Shown: positions 44,491 to 55,446 of the stretch, piece after piece
How the letters are laid out: each line of letters starts with the position of its first letter
How positions within the stretch are numbered: position 1 is the first letter of the stretch
DNA from: Effrenium voratum
Taxonomy: Eukaryota > Sar > Dinophyceae > Suessiales > Symbiodiniaceae
Reading direction: 5' to 3'
DNA length: 64,000 bases
Assembly (NCBI GenBank): GCA_963377175.1
Contig: CAUJNA010003827.1
Coordinates: 1,127,646 to 1,191,645 of the forward strand
The notes under the pieces: model-generated
Seen by the model: the letters and a program-made list of their open reading frames with translations, nothing else
The model's database searches: none
Told to the model about the DNA's origin: nothing
Translations under genes and position numbers: made by a program

Positions 44491-45972
44491 CATCTACCCG
44501 GATTTTGATTGTGCCCCACCTGCGCACTAGTTGGCTCACTGAAAAAGAGGTCCAAGCTCGCTTCGCGTCACTTCGCCGAGCGGCTCAAGTGTCAAGACTC
44601 GATGCCCAGCCTCGGCTAACGCACCGGACACACAAAACCGAGCCATGTCAGCAGAGTCGGAGGAGTCTCCTGTTTTGGCCCTCCCGTTTTGGGTTCTACC
44701 GTTCAGCTGGGGAGTATTCTACCATGAGTTACTCCCTTCAAAGTCATGATGGGGCAAATTAGCTCAAAGGCGAACTGTTTCATCAAGCTGTAGCTAGCTT
44801 AGCTCATGCTTATGAAAGTAAAGGGCCGAGATTCCGACACTAACACTCAACTGCCCTAGTCAACCGCCCCCAATCAAAGGGGCAAAGCCAAGTTGATGCC
44901 AATTTCTGGTTCTTCTGACTGCTTTTTGGTGACTGGACACCAAGCCTACATCGTGGGTCACTGACTTCCTTGGTCCATGAGGAAGCACTCCTCTTTTGCT
45001 TAAGCAGCACACGCCTTGCGGCTTTGCCTAAACCAGTGTAATATGTAACTGCATTTCAAAGCCTTGTAACAAAGGAGCGCTCCCTTCTCAGAATCGCAGA
45101 AGTTCACAGTGCGCGTGCTTGAACCGCAAGTTCACAGTGGCCCAACCTACTGCTGGTTTTATACTGTTGACTATCCTAATTTCCAAATGGAAGTGACCTA
45201 AAATATGGCACCCCCTTTGGACACTCAAGGAACACATCCCTCAAAGATATGTCCGAATCTGCAAACAGTTGCTAACAAATGCCCTCTTCAAAGCTTGCCA
45301 TTTGGCCAGAGTTGTCCTTGCTCCTGCACAACAGTGCCGCGATTTGCAGGTTTAACGGAAAAACACCTTGGCCGACCAAATAATGGGCGATTCGGTCAAG
45401 TCAAAGGCGTGGCACGGATATTGGGCGAGCCAAGCGGCAACCATGGAAAAACCAAGAAATTCCTGGAAATCATTCCGGAACCCCAACGGAAACCCACAAA
45501 CTAAGAAGACCGCCATTTGTTGGGAGGCCCCGAATCGTGTTTGTCTGAAGGTCCATCCCATCGTTCTTTCGCCGAACTCCCCGACCGAACTCCAACCTTA
45601 GAGGCCTCGAAGTCAGAATTCACCGAGGGGCCATCTTGGAGACAATTCGTACCAGTCGGCGTCCAGAAACGGCCTAGCGCTTGGGCCGACCCAAAGCTCC
45701 AAAACTCCTGACCACGGGGTCTTACTGTGGATGGACCAAATCCATTTCGCACCAGCTGGGATCGGTGGTCTACCCCACTCTTCATAGGGCTTCATGAAAT
45801 CCAAACTGGGGTGCGGGAGTTCGTCCATCCACAGCAGTTTCCTTGAATGAACCCTTTGGTGAAAAAAGTCCCTACGGGCTGGAGAAGCCACCCATCTTGG
45901 AACTTCCCACCAGACCACTCCATCCTGAAGGTGCAGCAACAACGAGCCCTCGCAAACGAACGGAAAACTGAT
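44491..45972. other. unique sequence, nothing recognised
   Basis: No repeat family. Frames up to about 100 codons (for example plus 45205-45504) show no motif. Confidence 0.45.
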
Positions 45973-46040
45973 ACCCTCCCTCCCACATGGCACCTGCAGG
46001 AGGGCAACCTGGAACATGAGTTTCCTCAGGGGCCCCATCT
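45973..46040. mobile_element. family I element (I5)
   Basis: ACCCTCCCTCCCACATGGCA, CCTGCAGGAGGGCAACCTGG, partial right arm CCTCAGGGGCCCC. Confidence 0.6.
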
Positions 46041-46299
46041 TAGCCCATCTTAGTGCTCTGTGCAGGGTACATGGGCAGTCAAAATGTCCAAGATGGCCCC
46101 TTGGCCACTGCATCCCAAACCCTTCCCGAGTCACCCCAAAGAAGCTAGCTTCTTAGAAGCCACTGAACACTCCTCGTTCCTCTTCGGAAGGAATCCAAGA
46201 GAGGGTCCTATTCCCGCGGAAAAAAAAAAACGGAAAAAAAAGAAGAAAAAAGAAACGGAGATCAATCAAATCCGCATTCAAGACAACTTGCAAGCACTT

Positions 46300-46417
46300 G
46301 CTGTGGATCAAAACCAATGGGATCCCATTTTGGTTGGTAGGTGCACCACCCAGTTTAGTCTATTTTACTGGGGATTGGGATGTGCACTGGGGGTACGGGA
46401 TTTTGACCCATGGCCAC
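46300..46417 (+). mobile_element. family G element, reference copy (G8)
   Basis: GCTGTGGATCAAAACCAATGG at the left, GGGATTTTGACCCATGGCCA at the right, interior GGTGCACCACCCAGTTTAG and GGGGATTGGGATGTGCACTG. TGTGCAC and GTGCACC words add a second inverted pair. Confidence 0.82.
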
Positions 46418-46448
46418 TTCACGTACTTGGCACGGCCAAAGACGCTTT

Positions 46449-46504
46449 CTAGGTCCTCCAGTAGAGAGGTTGGAATCAGGGCACCAACTTTTTTCAGGAC
46501 CTAG
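46449..46504 (+). mobile_element. family A internal deletion derivative, 56 bp (A12)
   Basis: CTAGGTCCTCCAGTAGAG through CCAACTTTTTTC, then directly CAGGACCTAG. Both termini are kept and about 60 internal bases are lost. Confidence 0.85.
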
Positions 46505-47772
46505 CCTTGAAAAGAAACAACTCCTTTTCCAATCTTTGACCAGTCCTAGCGCAAGGGTGGCCCCAGCAAGGCCCTTGCTTGAAGGTTGACCCTTTTCCCT
46601 CAGGAAGCAGGGAGCAATTTGCGAGAAAGATGTTGGCGCCGGATATTTCTTTCATTCAGCATCTTAGGTGCAAAAGGGATTCATGTCGACCCCAGAATCA
46701 ACCTTGCTGGAATGGGTTCCACCCGGTGAAGGGACCCCCCTATCCATCCAGGATTTGAAGTCTTTATGTTCCGCTCAAGGCGTCTCAGTTGACTCAAACA
46801 TGACCTGCAACCTTGTCTCTAGAGTTAGGACAACCAGCTTACGTCTATTCAGCTGGTCAACAGTTTGAACATGCTGAAAACACAAGAGTGCAAGAAGACT
46901 ACAATCAAACAACTATCAAGTCTGGCTCTCGCCTCAATGAGTCAGTCAGGTCCCTGGGCTTGTCAAACAAAAACTCCTGAAGCCCAAACAGAGCTGATCA
47001 CGCCCCCTTTTTGGGGCCTAACCAGGTCCCATCACTCCCTAGTCCAAGTACCTTCTCAGGCACTTGGCCCCTTGTTTAACCCCTGAAAAGCATCCTCAAA
47101 GGGAAACAAAGGTTTGTGTGCCAAGTGCCATGGGAAAGCCCCTTTCCCCCCATGGGACAAGCATCCTCTTGGGCTTTTTGGGGGTCTGTTTCCCACTCGA
47201 AGCTCCGCACCACGAATCAATCCGATCCGCGAGTCGCCGCCTTGTCGACCACCTCCAGCTGCCACTTTTGGTTGCACCCATCGTTCGCCGCGTACGCGCA
47301 CACCGATGCACCTCGGTTTTCCGGCTTTTCGGAGAGGGGTATCCCCCCTTTTTGGTGGCTTACTAATTATTGGATGGCCAGCTAAAAAAGACACACTCAG
47401 AGGTGATTGTCACATTTCTTTAGGGACCCTGCATCAACCTGAAGAACCAAAGTTGCTGGTTTTTTCGTACAACTTTAAAAGTTTGCCCGGTTTCCCAAAG
47501 TTGAGCAACAAATCACAACTTTCCTAAAAACATACAACTTTCACTGAAAAGCTACAACTTTAGACTTTGTGCGAAAGGGTGTGCTGAAAGGGGGACAATC
47601 GTGCATTGCGGGCGCATTAGCGAATGGTTTTGAGCGCAACCCTATATTTTGGGCCCTTGTTTTGTTTCTGTGTATCGTTCCTGTGTGCGAAAGCTGCTCG
47701 GTTGCTCAGTTCTTATGAAGCCTGCTGCACTGACAGCTTATGTTTGCGTGCAAAAAAGAAACATAAACAAAT
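46505..47772. other. unique sequence, nothing recognised
   Basis: Frames of up to 137 codons on plus (47114-47527) and 112 on minus (47056-47394) are mutually overlapping and Pro-rich. CAACTTT recurs several times between 47448 and 47565. Confidence 0.42.
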
Positions 47773-48369
47773 CTATACATTTAAGGCCACATCATTTTGG
47801 TGATCCTGCCCGAAAATTACGATGCAGCCTGCGCATGTCAAATTCAACTGAGGTTGTTCTAAGTCTATGCAACTTGTACAACATATAACATCAACATGTT
47901 CGGGACCATGGCACTCAGCAATCGCAATGTTGAACATGAACACCCGAGGTGCGGTGAACAGAGTCGGCAATTGTTTGTCTCCACTCAGCAAACGACGTGT
48001 GATCTCAGATTGAAATTGATGGTAGGAGCTATTTTCTTCACATACAGGCAACGCTGCCAAGAGGCATCCATGATTGTGAATTGTTTTGTGTTTGAGGATT
48101 GGGCAAATTTCGGGGGGCATCGCCGGTGTTCATCCAAATGCAGCGGGTGCGAAGAAAACATCTAATGATGTGTTTACCCGTGTGTTATCGCATCTTTTGA
48201 AGCCAGTCGCGCGAAGTCGATGCCACCGAGTGCCCACCGACGATCCCTTTTGAGTAATTGCGGGGCAACTGCGTGGGAAATTGCGCCGCTCGCAAGAACA
48301 ACGAAGCGTAAAGTGGTGTGTTTTTCGCGTGAAAGTGGAGTAATTTGCCATGCTTGCCAAAATTGCCAT
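47773..48369 (-). CDS. hypothetical frame interrupted by one TGA
   Basis: One minus frame is open from 48369 to TAG at 47773 except for TGA at 48130-48132. The downstream part (115 codons) starts MPPEICPILKHKTIHNHGC and is Cys-rich (VICCTSCIDLEQPQLNLTC). The upstream part is basic. Plus-strand frames are open opposite it, and no motif is recognised, so coding is uncertain. Confidence 0.2.
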
Positions 48370-48636
48370 TTTCGCAAGTTCTCAGATCCACTTGCGCCCC
48401 TTGGCCTCGGAAACCGACAAGATGTTACTTTACAATACCAGAGTTTTGCATGAAGTGTTTTCATGGTGGCGTCGGGCAGTTTGTTTAAAGTGTGGTAGAA
48501 GCTACGGGTCGCAAAGGTGGAAAGCTTTATGCCTCACAGCGACAAACAGCAATGGGCGTCACGCTGAAAGCTGTTCCCAGGCCGCTTTGCAAATGGCAAA
48601 GTACAAAAGTGGCTGGCGTGGATAGATACAGGCAAA

Positions 48637-48692
48637 TCATCCGTCGGATGAATCTGACGGATATTCATCCGTCGGATGAATCTGACGGATAT
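48637..48692. repeat. 28-bp tandem duplication with inverted arms
   Basis: TCATCCGTCGGATGAATC and TGACGGATAT make a unit repeated exactly twice. Within each unit ATCCGTC and GACGGAT pair. Confidence 0.9.
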
Positions 48693-48848
48693 TGTTCAAG
48701 CTCATGCAAAGAATATTCAAAAGCTCTCCGCCTCAACTTTCATGATTCCTCCTCTTTCCATCGCAAGCTTCCTGCAGCGGAGGTTAATCACTTCTTCCTA
48801 ATTATAAAGGTCGCCATAAGAATAAAAACCCTCCTCCAGAATTCAAAA

Positions 48849-48900
48849 ATCCGGCAATACTACTTTTAGAATAGGCCAATACTAAACCAATTCTAAACTA
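48849..48900. repeat. family L AATACTACTTTT repeat
   Basis: CAATACTACTTTTAGAATAGG and CCAATACTAAACCAATTC. The same words, in inverted arrangement, close the 3-kb element at 55140-55290. Confidence 0.65.
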
Positions 48901-49656
48901 CCCCTTTCCGGGCACCAAAAACCATTCAACCGATTGTTTTTAAGTAAGGGATTTAAATGGAAACAGCCAGACAACCAGACTTCCAAGTCAAAAGGCAGGC
49001 CGCGGAGCAGGCAGCGCGGGCCACAGGGTGAAGGGAACTATGGATGATAGGAAGTTAGGGAAGTTATTTTGAAGGGAAGTCAGGGCAAAAAAAGGTACCC
49101 CTAATACGGATGATTTGGAGGACGAACGGGAAAATCGGTCGAAATGGGGGAACACATTCCCACTGATAACCAATACTAAAACCAAGCTACTCCCAAATGC
49201 TGCCCTAAAGTTCCGAAAACTGAACAAGGGACCCCTAATTATAAAAACCTCGGAGGTTTTTAATATAGGGGGGGGACGTTTTATATTAGGGGGAAGCAAT
49301 TAACAGGAGACATCATGCTCAAAGCTGGAAGTTTGCGTTGTTCACGGCTAGCTAAAAAAAAGAAAAAGGAGGGTCGACACTGTCTGACTGTGCGACTGAT
49401 AGTTGCACCAACCAGCGTGGTTGTACGAACAGCGTCACACTTGTCACCCACGCGCTTTTCAGCCAACGCAGCGGAAATTTCGGGCGCTGACGGTGACCCG
49501 CCCATCAAATCGCTGAAAACACAAGGACACAAAGATTTGCAGCGCTCGCAAACACGACAGAACAGTTGCTGGGCAAGCAACTATCGTCCAACATGAGGAT
49601 ATGTTTTTCTGGTTACTGCTACAAAGGAGTCGTTGCAATTAGACTAGCTGCCTTAG

Positions 49657-51453
49657 CCCAGTCGGCAAATTAAAAACCCACCACTATTTCAACAGTTGTG
49701 TATGTTTTCGCAACTTTTGTTGGTGCCCCATTTTTTCCAGCAACTTGGTTTTCCAGGAAGTTGCTTGCTCTTCGCCTGCCTGTCGCTAGTTCCAAGGCCA
49801 ATCCGAACGAGAGCTGCCGGATGTCGCGACTTTCGCTTTTGCTACAAGCAACACCTAGAAGAAGAAGCTGATGAAAGTAGAAACCGCCCCAACAGGTGAC
49901 CTCAGACTGGTCTCATCCGATCTATTGAAGGTGATGCCACCCTGACGAATGAGACGATTGCCACATTCCTGCTTGAAAACAGCTTACTGGTCGACCCATT
50001 GCTACCCATTCCCGTCTCTCTCCAAACAAACCCTTGTATCAGCCAAGGGGCTGTTCGCATCCTGTGCGCTGATCACGTCGATGCAAAACTTCTTCTCTGG
50101 AGAACTCCTTGGCTAAAGAAACAACACCTGAAAGCAAGCATTTGGAGTGGCCCCTGCTTCTGAAACACACTCTGCTTAGCCCTTGCCATGCATCTTATCA
50201 ATTGCCCTAAGAAAAAGCCGAGCAGCAAGCAGCCCTGCTTGCTCGCCAGGCGCGAGTTCTCATCCACCTCAGAGGTTTCAGCGGTCAATCCGAGGCGGAA
50301 GAGATACATGAGCCGGGCTCTGAGTTTGTGGACCCCGAGCCCTTCATCCCCATGGACAGCGTGTGTGTACCTTGTCGCGCTAAGTCAATGCTTCAATTCA
50401 CATCCAGGGTTCAGTCATGTGCCTGACACTAAAGTTGGCCCTGTTCAGCACAAGAGGCAAGGGCCACTGTTGAATGAGACATATCTGCGTGTGCGTTTGT
50501 GTGTGTGTGTGTGCGTGTGTGTCTCTTGGACCGGTCTTACTGGGCAGAATGCTTTAATGTGCCCGCTGGCGCAGCATAGCAATTCCACCCGCACGTACCT
50601 CCTCCCAGCTTGCCACAAGTGCCATCTTGAAATCCGATCTATCACATCCAGCTATCTCCTACCGTATGTCACGACAAGAAAAGCACTGCATGCAAAACCT
50701 ATGCCAACCCTCGCACAAGGCAGGTCCAGAAGTATGGATAGGGGAGGAATCGGGGGTCTTGTTTTGTGTTGGAATGTTTCTTGGTGTTGGAATCTGTATT
50801 TGAGGTCGATCTACTGTGATGACAAGCCAAAGGGACGCAACCTATTTCGGGTTCCCCCATTTCGGATTAAGATTGAGGGGACCCTCCCAACAAAAAGGTC
50901 AGTTTTCTTTTGGCCTCCCCAATATAATCAGGCTCCCCAAAAAGACGCGAGCCGAGGTCAATATTTGGTCACAAGCCACAGGCAATATTTAGGGTGCCCC
51001 AGTGTCATTGAGTATTGGCAGGCAAACTCCGTGTTCTTTTGGTACTTATGAGCTTGCCCATGTCATGTTCTTTACTGCCGCAGGTGACAGATTAAGTACT
51101 GACATTGCCGGTGTCCTGTGTCTCCTTTGTCAAAGCGGCTTCCCACAAAAAGACAGGCCCACCGAGAGACACACCCACTTCTACAAACTTTGCCATCTTC
51201 AGCCAAGCCACGTGCCACTTCTGGTGGTCGCTGCCATTCAATTCACACATCCTGCAACGTTAAACCGGGGGACTGGCCCACCCACTCACCCACCCACCCA
51301 ACCCAACCCAACCCAACCCACCCACCCACCCACCCACCCACCCACCCACCCACCCACCCACCCACCCACCCACCCACCCACCCACCCACCCACCCACCCA
51401 CCCACCCAGGGTTTGGACCAAACAAAATACGATCTGGCTTTTTGAGAGGCTTT
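49657..51453 (+). CDS. hypothetical long frame interrupted only by TGA
   Basis: One plus frame of 599 codons has no TAA or TAG but five TGA (49897, 50161, 51049, 51085, 51100). The uninterrupted part 50188-51048 is 287 codons. The segment 49900-50160 reads GLIRSIEGDATLTNETIATF and AVRILCADHVDAKLLLW and looks most protein-like. Later parts include a GT microsatellite read as Val-Cys and, at the end, the CCCA array, which cannot contain stops and inflates the length. No domain recognised. It may be a decayed gene, a TGA-as-sense gene in its first half, or chance. Confidence 0.25.
51277..51408. repeat. CCCA microsatellite
   Basis: About 30 CCCA units with a short CCAA-type variant near the start. 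Same unit as at 251-338. Confidence 0.97.
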
Positions 51454-51509
51454 TAAGGGGTCAAAGTACCTGCTGAGAAGCTCAGGATGTTTTTTTTCAC
51501 AAACCGGAT

Positions 51510-51600
51510 CTAGGTCCTCCAGCAGAGAGGTTAGAATAAGAGTGCCAACATTTTTCTGGACGTCTATTGTAGGGGAAACCAAGGGCACTGGGGGAGCTAG
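51510..51600 (+). mobile_element. family A element, internally shortened (A13)
   Basis: CTAGGTCCTCCAGCAGAG to CACTGGGGGAGCTAG. GGATCTA lies on both sides of the element (spanning the first bases at the left), a candidate target duplication. Confidence 0.86.
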
Positions 51601-51777
51601 GGATCTAAATGAATGAGCACGTTGTACCCCCCAGGTGGAGCTACCCGAAAACGCCGGAGACGCTGAAAATCCGAAGACAAATAAGTTATATACGTTCTGC
51701 TTGGCAGCGCTGGTTTCCGGGGTAGGTTCCCAGTAACTGCATGTACTACTTGGAGTAGCCGTGCTACTGGTACATCT

Positions 51778-51903
51778 TGTGCTACTATACTTGTAGTATT
51801 GCTACTGCTGCTGCTGCTGCTACTGCTGCTGCTGCTGCTGCTGCTACTTATTTCTACTACTGTTACTACTACTTATTCTGCTGCTGCTACTACTGTTGCT
51901 ACT
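51778..51903. repeat. CTG/CTA trinucleotide repeat
   Basis: CTG runs interspersed with CTA and CTT triplets. Open frames of Leu, Cys, Ala or Tyr are repeat artefacts. Confidence 0.93.
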
Positions 51904-52046
51904 TCTTGTCGTTGCTTTTGTCTTCATTGTTGTCGCGCAGCGGGACAGCGTCCGAAGGAGAAGGAATCGAAAGCTGGTTCCGCGCTTGTACAGGGAAGCA
52001 ACAAACAATACGCGTGTTATGATGTGGAGCCCGCCAGCTATAAATA

Positions 52047-52150
52047 CATGTGGGTATTGTGCAAAATTAAACCACCGACAAGAGGTAGTAGTCCTTGGTT
52101 CCATTCCGCAGGGCAAGCCATTTGGGCACATATTTTTGACCCACAGTCAG
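52047..52150. mobile_element. diverged family G element (G9)
   Basis: CATGTGGGTATTGTGCAAAA and AAATTAAACC at the left, ATTTTTGACCCACAGTCAG at the right. Confidence 0.62.
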
Positions 52151-52319
52151 GTGGACATCGGCATTCCCATTGACTAGTTATCCACTTCAAAAGGCTTCGC
52201 GGTGCCCAAGATCATTGAAATACAGCCGTGCTCAAGATGATATGAAAAATGTCCCCTGACAGGCTGCTGACTGTCGCTGAAGCTGTATAACTCACCCACC
52301 GAGCTTTAGGACTCAGCAA

Positions 52320-52386
52320 CTAGGTCCTCCAGATTTGAGAGGTTAGAATAAGGGTGCCCGATTTTTTGCTGTAGTCTATTTTAGTA
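52320..52386 (+). mobile_element. family A element, 5' half of a split copy (A14)
   Basis: CTAGGTCCTCCAGATTTGAG to TAGTCTATTTTAGTA, then interrupted at 52387. The missing 3' half is found 3 kb downstream at 55387-55446. Confidence 0.93.
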
Positions 52387-52599
52387 ATGTTGACCTACGA
52401 TTAGTAAATAGACCATGAATAATGCTAACCGATTTCCAAAAACATAATAAATATACCATGAATAATGCTAACCGTTTTTCCCAGGGGAAAAATATGAAAC
52501 AAATACAAAATAATAAAAACTAATTCCAAAAAATAACCTTCCCCCCACATGAATGAATGAATCCTGAGTTCCCCAGCTCACAAAAGAACCTAGAATTCC

Positions 52600-53215
52600 C
52601 ATTGGGATCCATGCAAAATGCAGATTTTTATTCAGGGTCAGTGCTCCCAACCCTCATCCCCCATGGAATTTGCATGGTTTCATACTGAATTTATCCATGG
52701 ATCATGCCAGGCAAACCTGATTTACCATGGGATTTGCATGCTTCTGGCATCTAATCTTTATTCAGGGTCAGTGCTCCCAACCCTCATCCCCCATGGAATT
52801 TGCATGGTTTCATAGTGAATTTATCCAGGGATCATGCCAGGGAACCATGCTTTACCATGGGATTTGCATGCTTCTGGCATCCAGTCTTTATTCAGGGTCA
52901 GTGCTCCCAACCCTCATCCCCCATGGGATTTGCATGCTTTCATAGTGAATTTGTCCAGGGATCATGCAAGGGAATCCTGATTTACCATGGGATTTGCACG
53001 CTTTTGCATCGAATCTTTATTCAGGGTCAGTGCTCCCAACCCTCATCCCCCATGGGATCCTGATGCACCATGGGATTTGCATGCTTCTGGCATCCAATCT
53101 TTATTCAGGGTCAGTGCTCCCAACCCTCATCCCCCATGAGATTTGCATGGTTTCACAATGAAGTTTTCCAGGGATCATGCCAGGCAAACCTGACATGGGA
53201 TTTGCATGCTTCTGG
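52600..53215. repeat. 130-bp tandem repeat inside the 3-kb element
   Basis: About five units containing TTTATTCAGGGTCAGTGCTC and CCCATGGGATTTGCATGC. Four spacings are 129-130 bp and the last is shortened to about 84. Confidence 0.93.
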
Positions 53216-53226
53216 CATTCAGCGTC

Positions 53227-53693
53227 ATGAACCCTGAGACTCTAAATGATAACCAGACCATGAATAATGCTAACCAGATTCCCCCATCAGAAAATAGATC
53301 TGATCCCCTTATCTTTATTCATGGTCAAGCTTTCCAGTCCACTTTGCTCATCCCACACTTGATTCTAGATTCATCCAAAATCCACAAATTTATGGGACCC
53401 CTTTCTTTTAGAATTCCTTTAAAAAAACCATCAAAATCAACACATTGACCCTGGCAGCAAGGGTACCCCCCATGAACCCTGAGGCACTAAATAATAACCA
53501 GACCATGAATAATGCTAACCAGATTCCCCCATCAAAAAATAGATCTGATCCCCTTATCTTTATTCATGGTCAAGCTTTCCATTCCACTTTACTCATCCCA
53601 CACTTGATTCTAGATTCATCCCAAATCCACAAATTTATGGGATCCCTTTCTTTTAGAATTCCTTTTAAAAACCATCAAAATCAACACATTGAC
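53227..53693. repeat. 245-bp direct duplication inside the 3-kb element
   Basis: Two nearly identical copies starting ATGAACCCTGAG at 53227 and 53472, each containing TAACCAGACCATGAATAATG and TTTATGGGA...CTTTCTTTTAGAATTCC. The first words also occur at the left end of the element (52405-52470). Confidence 0.93.
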
Positions 53694-55125
53694 CCACGCA
53701 AACCCTCATGAATGTCCTTCTCAACCCCTCCTAGAATGCATGCTAGCCCATGCAAACCCTCATGAATTTCCTTCCCAATCCCTCCTGGAATGCATGCCAG
53801 CCCACTCAAACCCTCATGAATTTCTTTCTCAATCCCTCCTAGAATGCATGCCACCCCATGCAAACCCTCATGAGTTTCCTTCTCAATCCCTCTTGGAATA
53901 CATGCCAGCCCATGCAAACCCTCATGCATGTCCTTCTCAATCCCTCTTGGAATACATGCCTGCCCATGCAAACCCTCATGAATCCCTCCTGCATGCCTGC
54001 CCTGAATGTCCTTCTCAATCCCTCCTAGAAGGCATGCCAGCCCATGCAAACCCTCATGAATTTCCTTCTCAATCCCTCTTGGAATACATGCCTGCCCATG
54101 CAAACCCTCATGAATTTCCTTCTCAATCCCTCTTGGAATACATGCCAGCCCATGCAAACCCTCATGAATTCCTTCTCAATCCCTCTTGGAATACATGCCA
54201 GCCCATGCAAACCCTCATGCATGTCCTTCTCAATCCCTCTTGGAATACATGCCTGCCCATGCAAACCCTCATGAATGTCCTTCTCAATCCCTCCTAGAAT
54301 GCATGCCTGCCCATGCAAACCCTCATGAATGTCCTTCTCAATCCCTCTTGGAATACATGCCAGCCCATGCAAACCCTCATGAATTTCCTTCTCAATCCCT
54401 CCTAGAATGCATGCCAGCCCATGCAAACCCTCATGAATTTCCTTCTCAATCCCTCTTGGAATACATGCCAGCCCATGCAAACCCTCATGAATTTCCTTCT
54501 CAATCCCTCCTAGAATGCATGCCAGCCCATGCACACCCTCATGAATTTCCTTCTCAATCCCTCTTGGAATACATGCCTGCCCATGCAAACCCTCATGAAT
54601 GTCCTTCTCAATCCCTCTTGGAATGCATGCCTGCCCATGCAAACCCTCATGAATGTCCTTCTCAATCCCTCCTAGAAGGCATGCCAGCCCATGCAAACCC
54701 TCATGAATGTCCTTCTCAATCCCTCCTAGAATGCATGCCAGCCCATGCAAACCCTCATGAATTTCCTTTTCAATCCCTCCTAGAATGCATGCCAGCCCAT
54801 GCACACCCTCATAAATTTCCTTCTCAATCCCTCTTGGAATTCATGCCTGCCTATGCAAACCCTCATGAATGTCCTTCTCAATCCCTCTTGGAATACATGC
54901 CTGCCCATGCAAACCCTCATCAATTTCCTTCTCAATCCCTCCTAGAATGCATGCCTGCCCATGCAAACCCTCATGAATGTCCTTCTCAATCCCTCCTAGA
55001 AGGCATGCCAGCCCATGCAAACCCTCATGAATGTCCTTCTCAATCCCTCCTGAAATGCATGCCAGCCCCTCATGAATGTCCTTTTCAATCCCTGCTGGAA
55101 TACATGCCTGCCCATGCAAATGCAT
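53694..55125. repeat. 54-bp tandem repeat array inside the 3-kb element
   Basis: About 26 units of 54 bp, such as CATGCAAACCCTCATGAA plus TCCTTCTCAATCCCTC plus a GCATGCCAGCC-type end. 54 bp is 18 codons, so the array is open on both strands: plus reads an 18-residue repeat (MPAHANPHEFPSQSLLEC), minus reads LACIPRGIEKEIHEGLHG. Variation is mixed between synonymous and non-synonymous positions by eye; I treat the frames as repeat by-products. Confidence 0.93.
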
Positions 55126-55139
55126 GCAAAAGTTCTTGG

Positions 55140-55290
55140 CTCAATACTACTTTAGAATTGGCCAAATTCTACACTAGTATTCCCCCAAAGCAAAATAAGA
55201 AAAAGCAACATGCCCAATACTACTTTTGAATTGGCCCAATTCTAAAGTAGTATTCGAAAACCAAAAAAACTGAGCCCAATACTAAACTCC
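55140..55290. repeat. family L inverted repeats near the right end of the 3-kb element
   Basis: AATACTACTTTTGAATTGG is followed by its reverse complement CCAATTCTAAAGTAGTATT, a nearly loop-free hairpin (55213-55252). A related pair precedes it at 55143-55185. Confidence 0.85.
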
Positions 55291-55386
55291 TTTAAACAAG
55301 GCCCGACCCTGAAAATTCTCCCCCAATCTTTATTTATGGTCATTCAGGGGGGGGGGGGGCCCTATTTATTAATCATAGGTCAACAT

Positions 55387-55446
55387 TAGGGGAACCGAAT
55401 CTCCCCAAAAAAAGACGGTAAAAGGGCACCTAGCTGGGGGATCTAG
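55387..55446 (+). mobile_element. family A element, 3' half of the split copy (A14)
   Basis: TAGGGGAACCGAATCTCCCC to TAGCTGGGGGATCTAG completes the copy interrupted at 52387. Confidence 0.92.

Larger units (their letters stand above)
52387..55386. mobile_element. 3000-bp TIR element nested in family A, TA target duplication
   Basis: Left end ATGTTGACCTACGATTAGTA and right end TTAATCATAGGTCAACAT are inverted repeats of about 26 bp with two mismatches. TA precedes (52385) and follows (55387), and removing the element plus one TA restores a full-length family A copy. TA duplication and end sequence suggest the Tc1/mariner group. No transposase frame is present; the interior is tandem repeats, so it is non-autonomous. 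Family B MITEs at 21810 and 26240 share the ends. Confidence 0.93.

Noticed and set aside
48220..48625. Zinc-finger-like CxxC pairs in plus frames
   Set aside because: The Cys and His spacing fits no defined finger class and the frames change phase without plausible splice sites.
54025..55229. Plus 347-codon and minus 259-codon ORFs with an 18-residue repeat
   Set aside because: The 54-bp unit keeps both strands open. Without evidence of transcription or codon-level constraint I treat them as satellite by-products.
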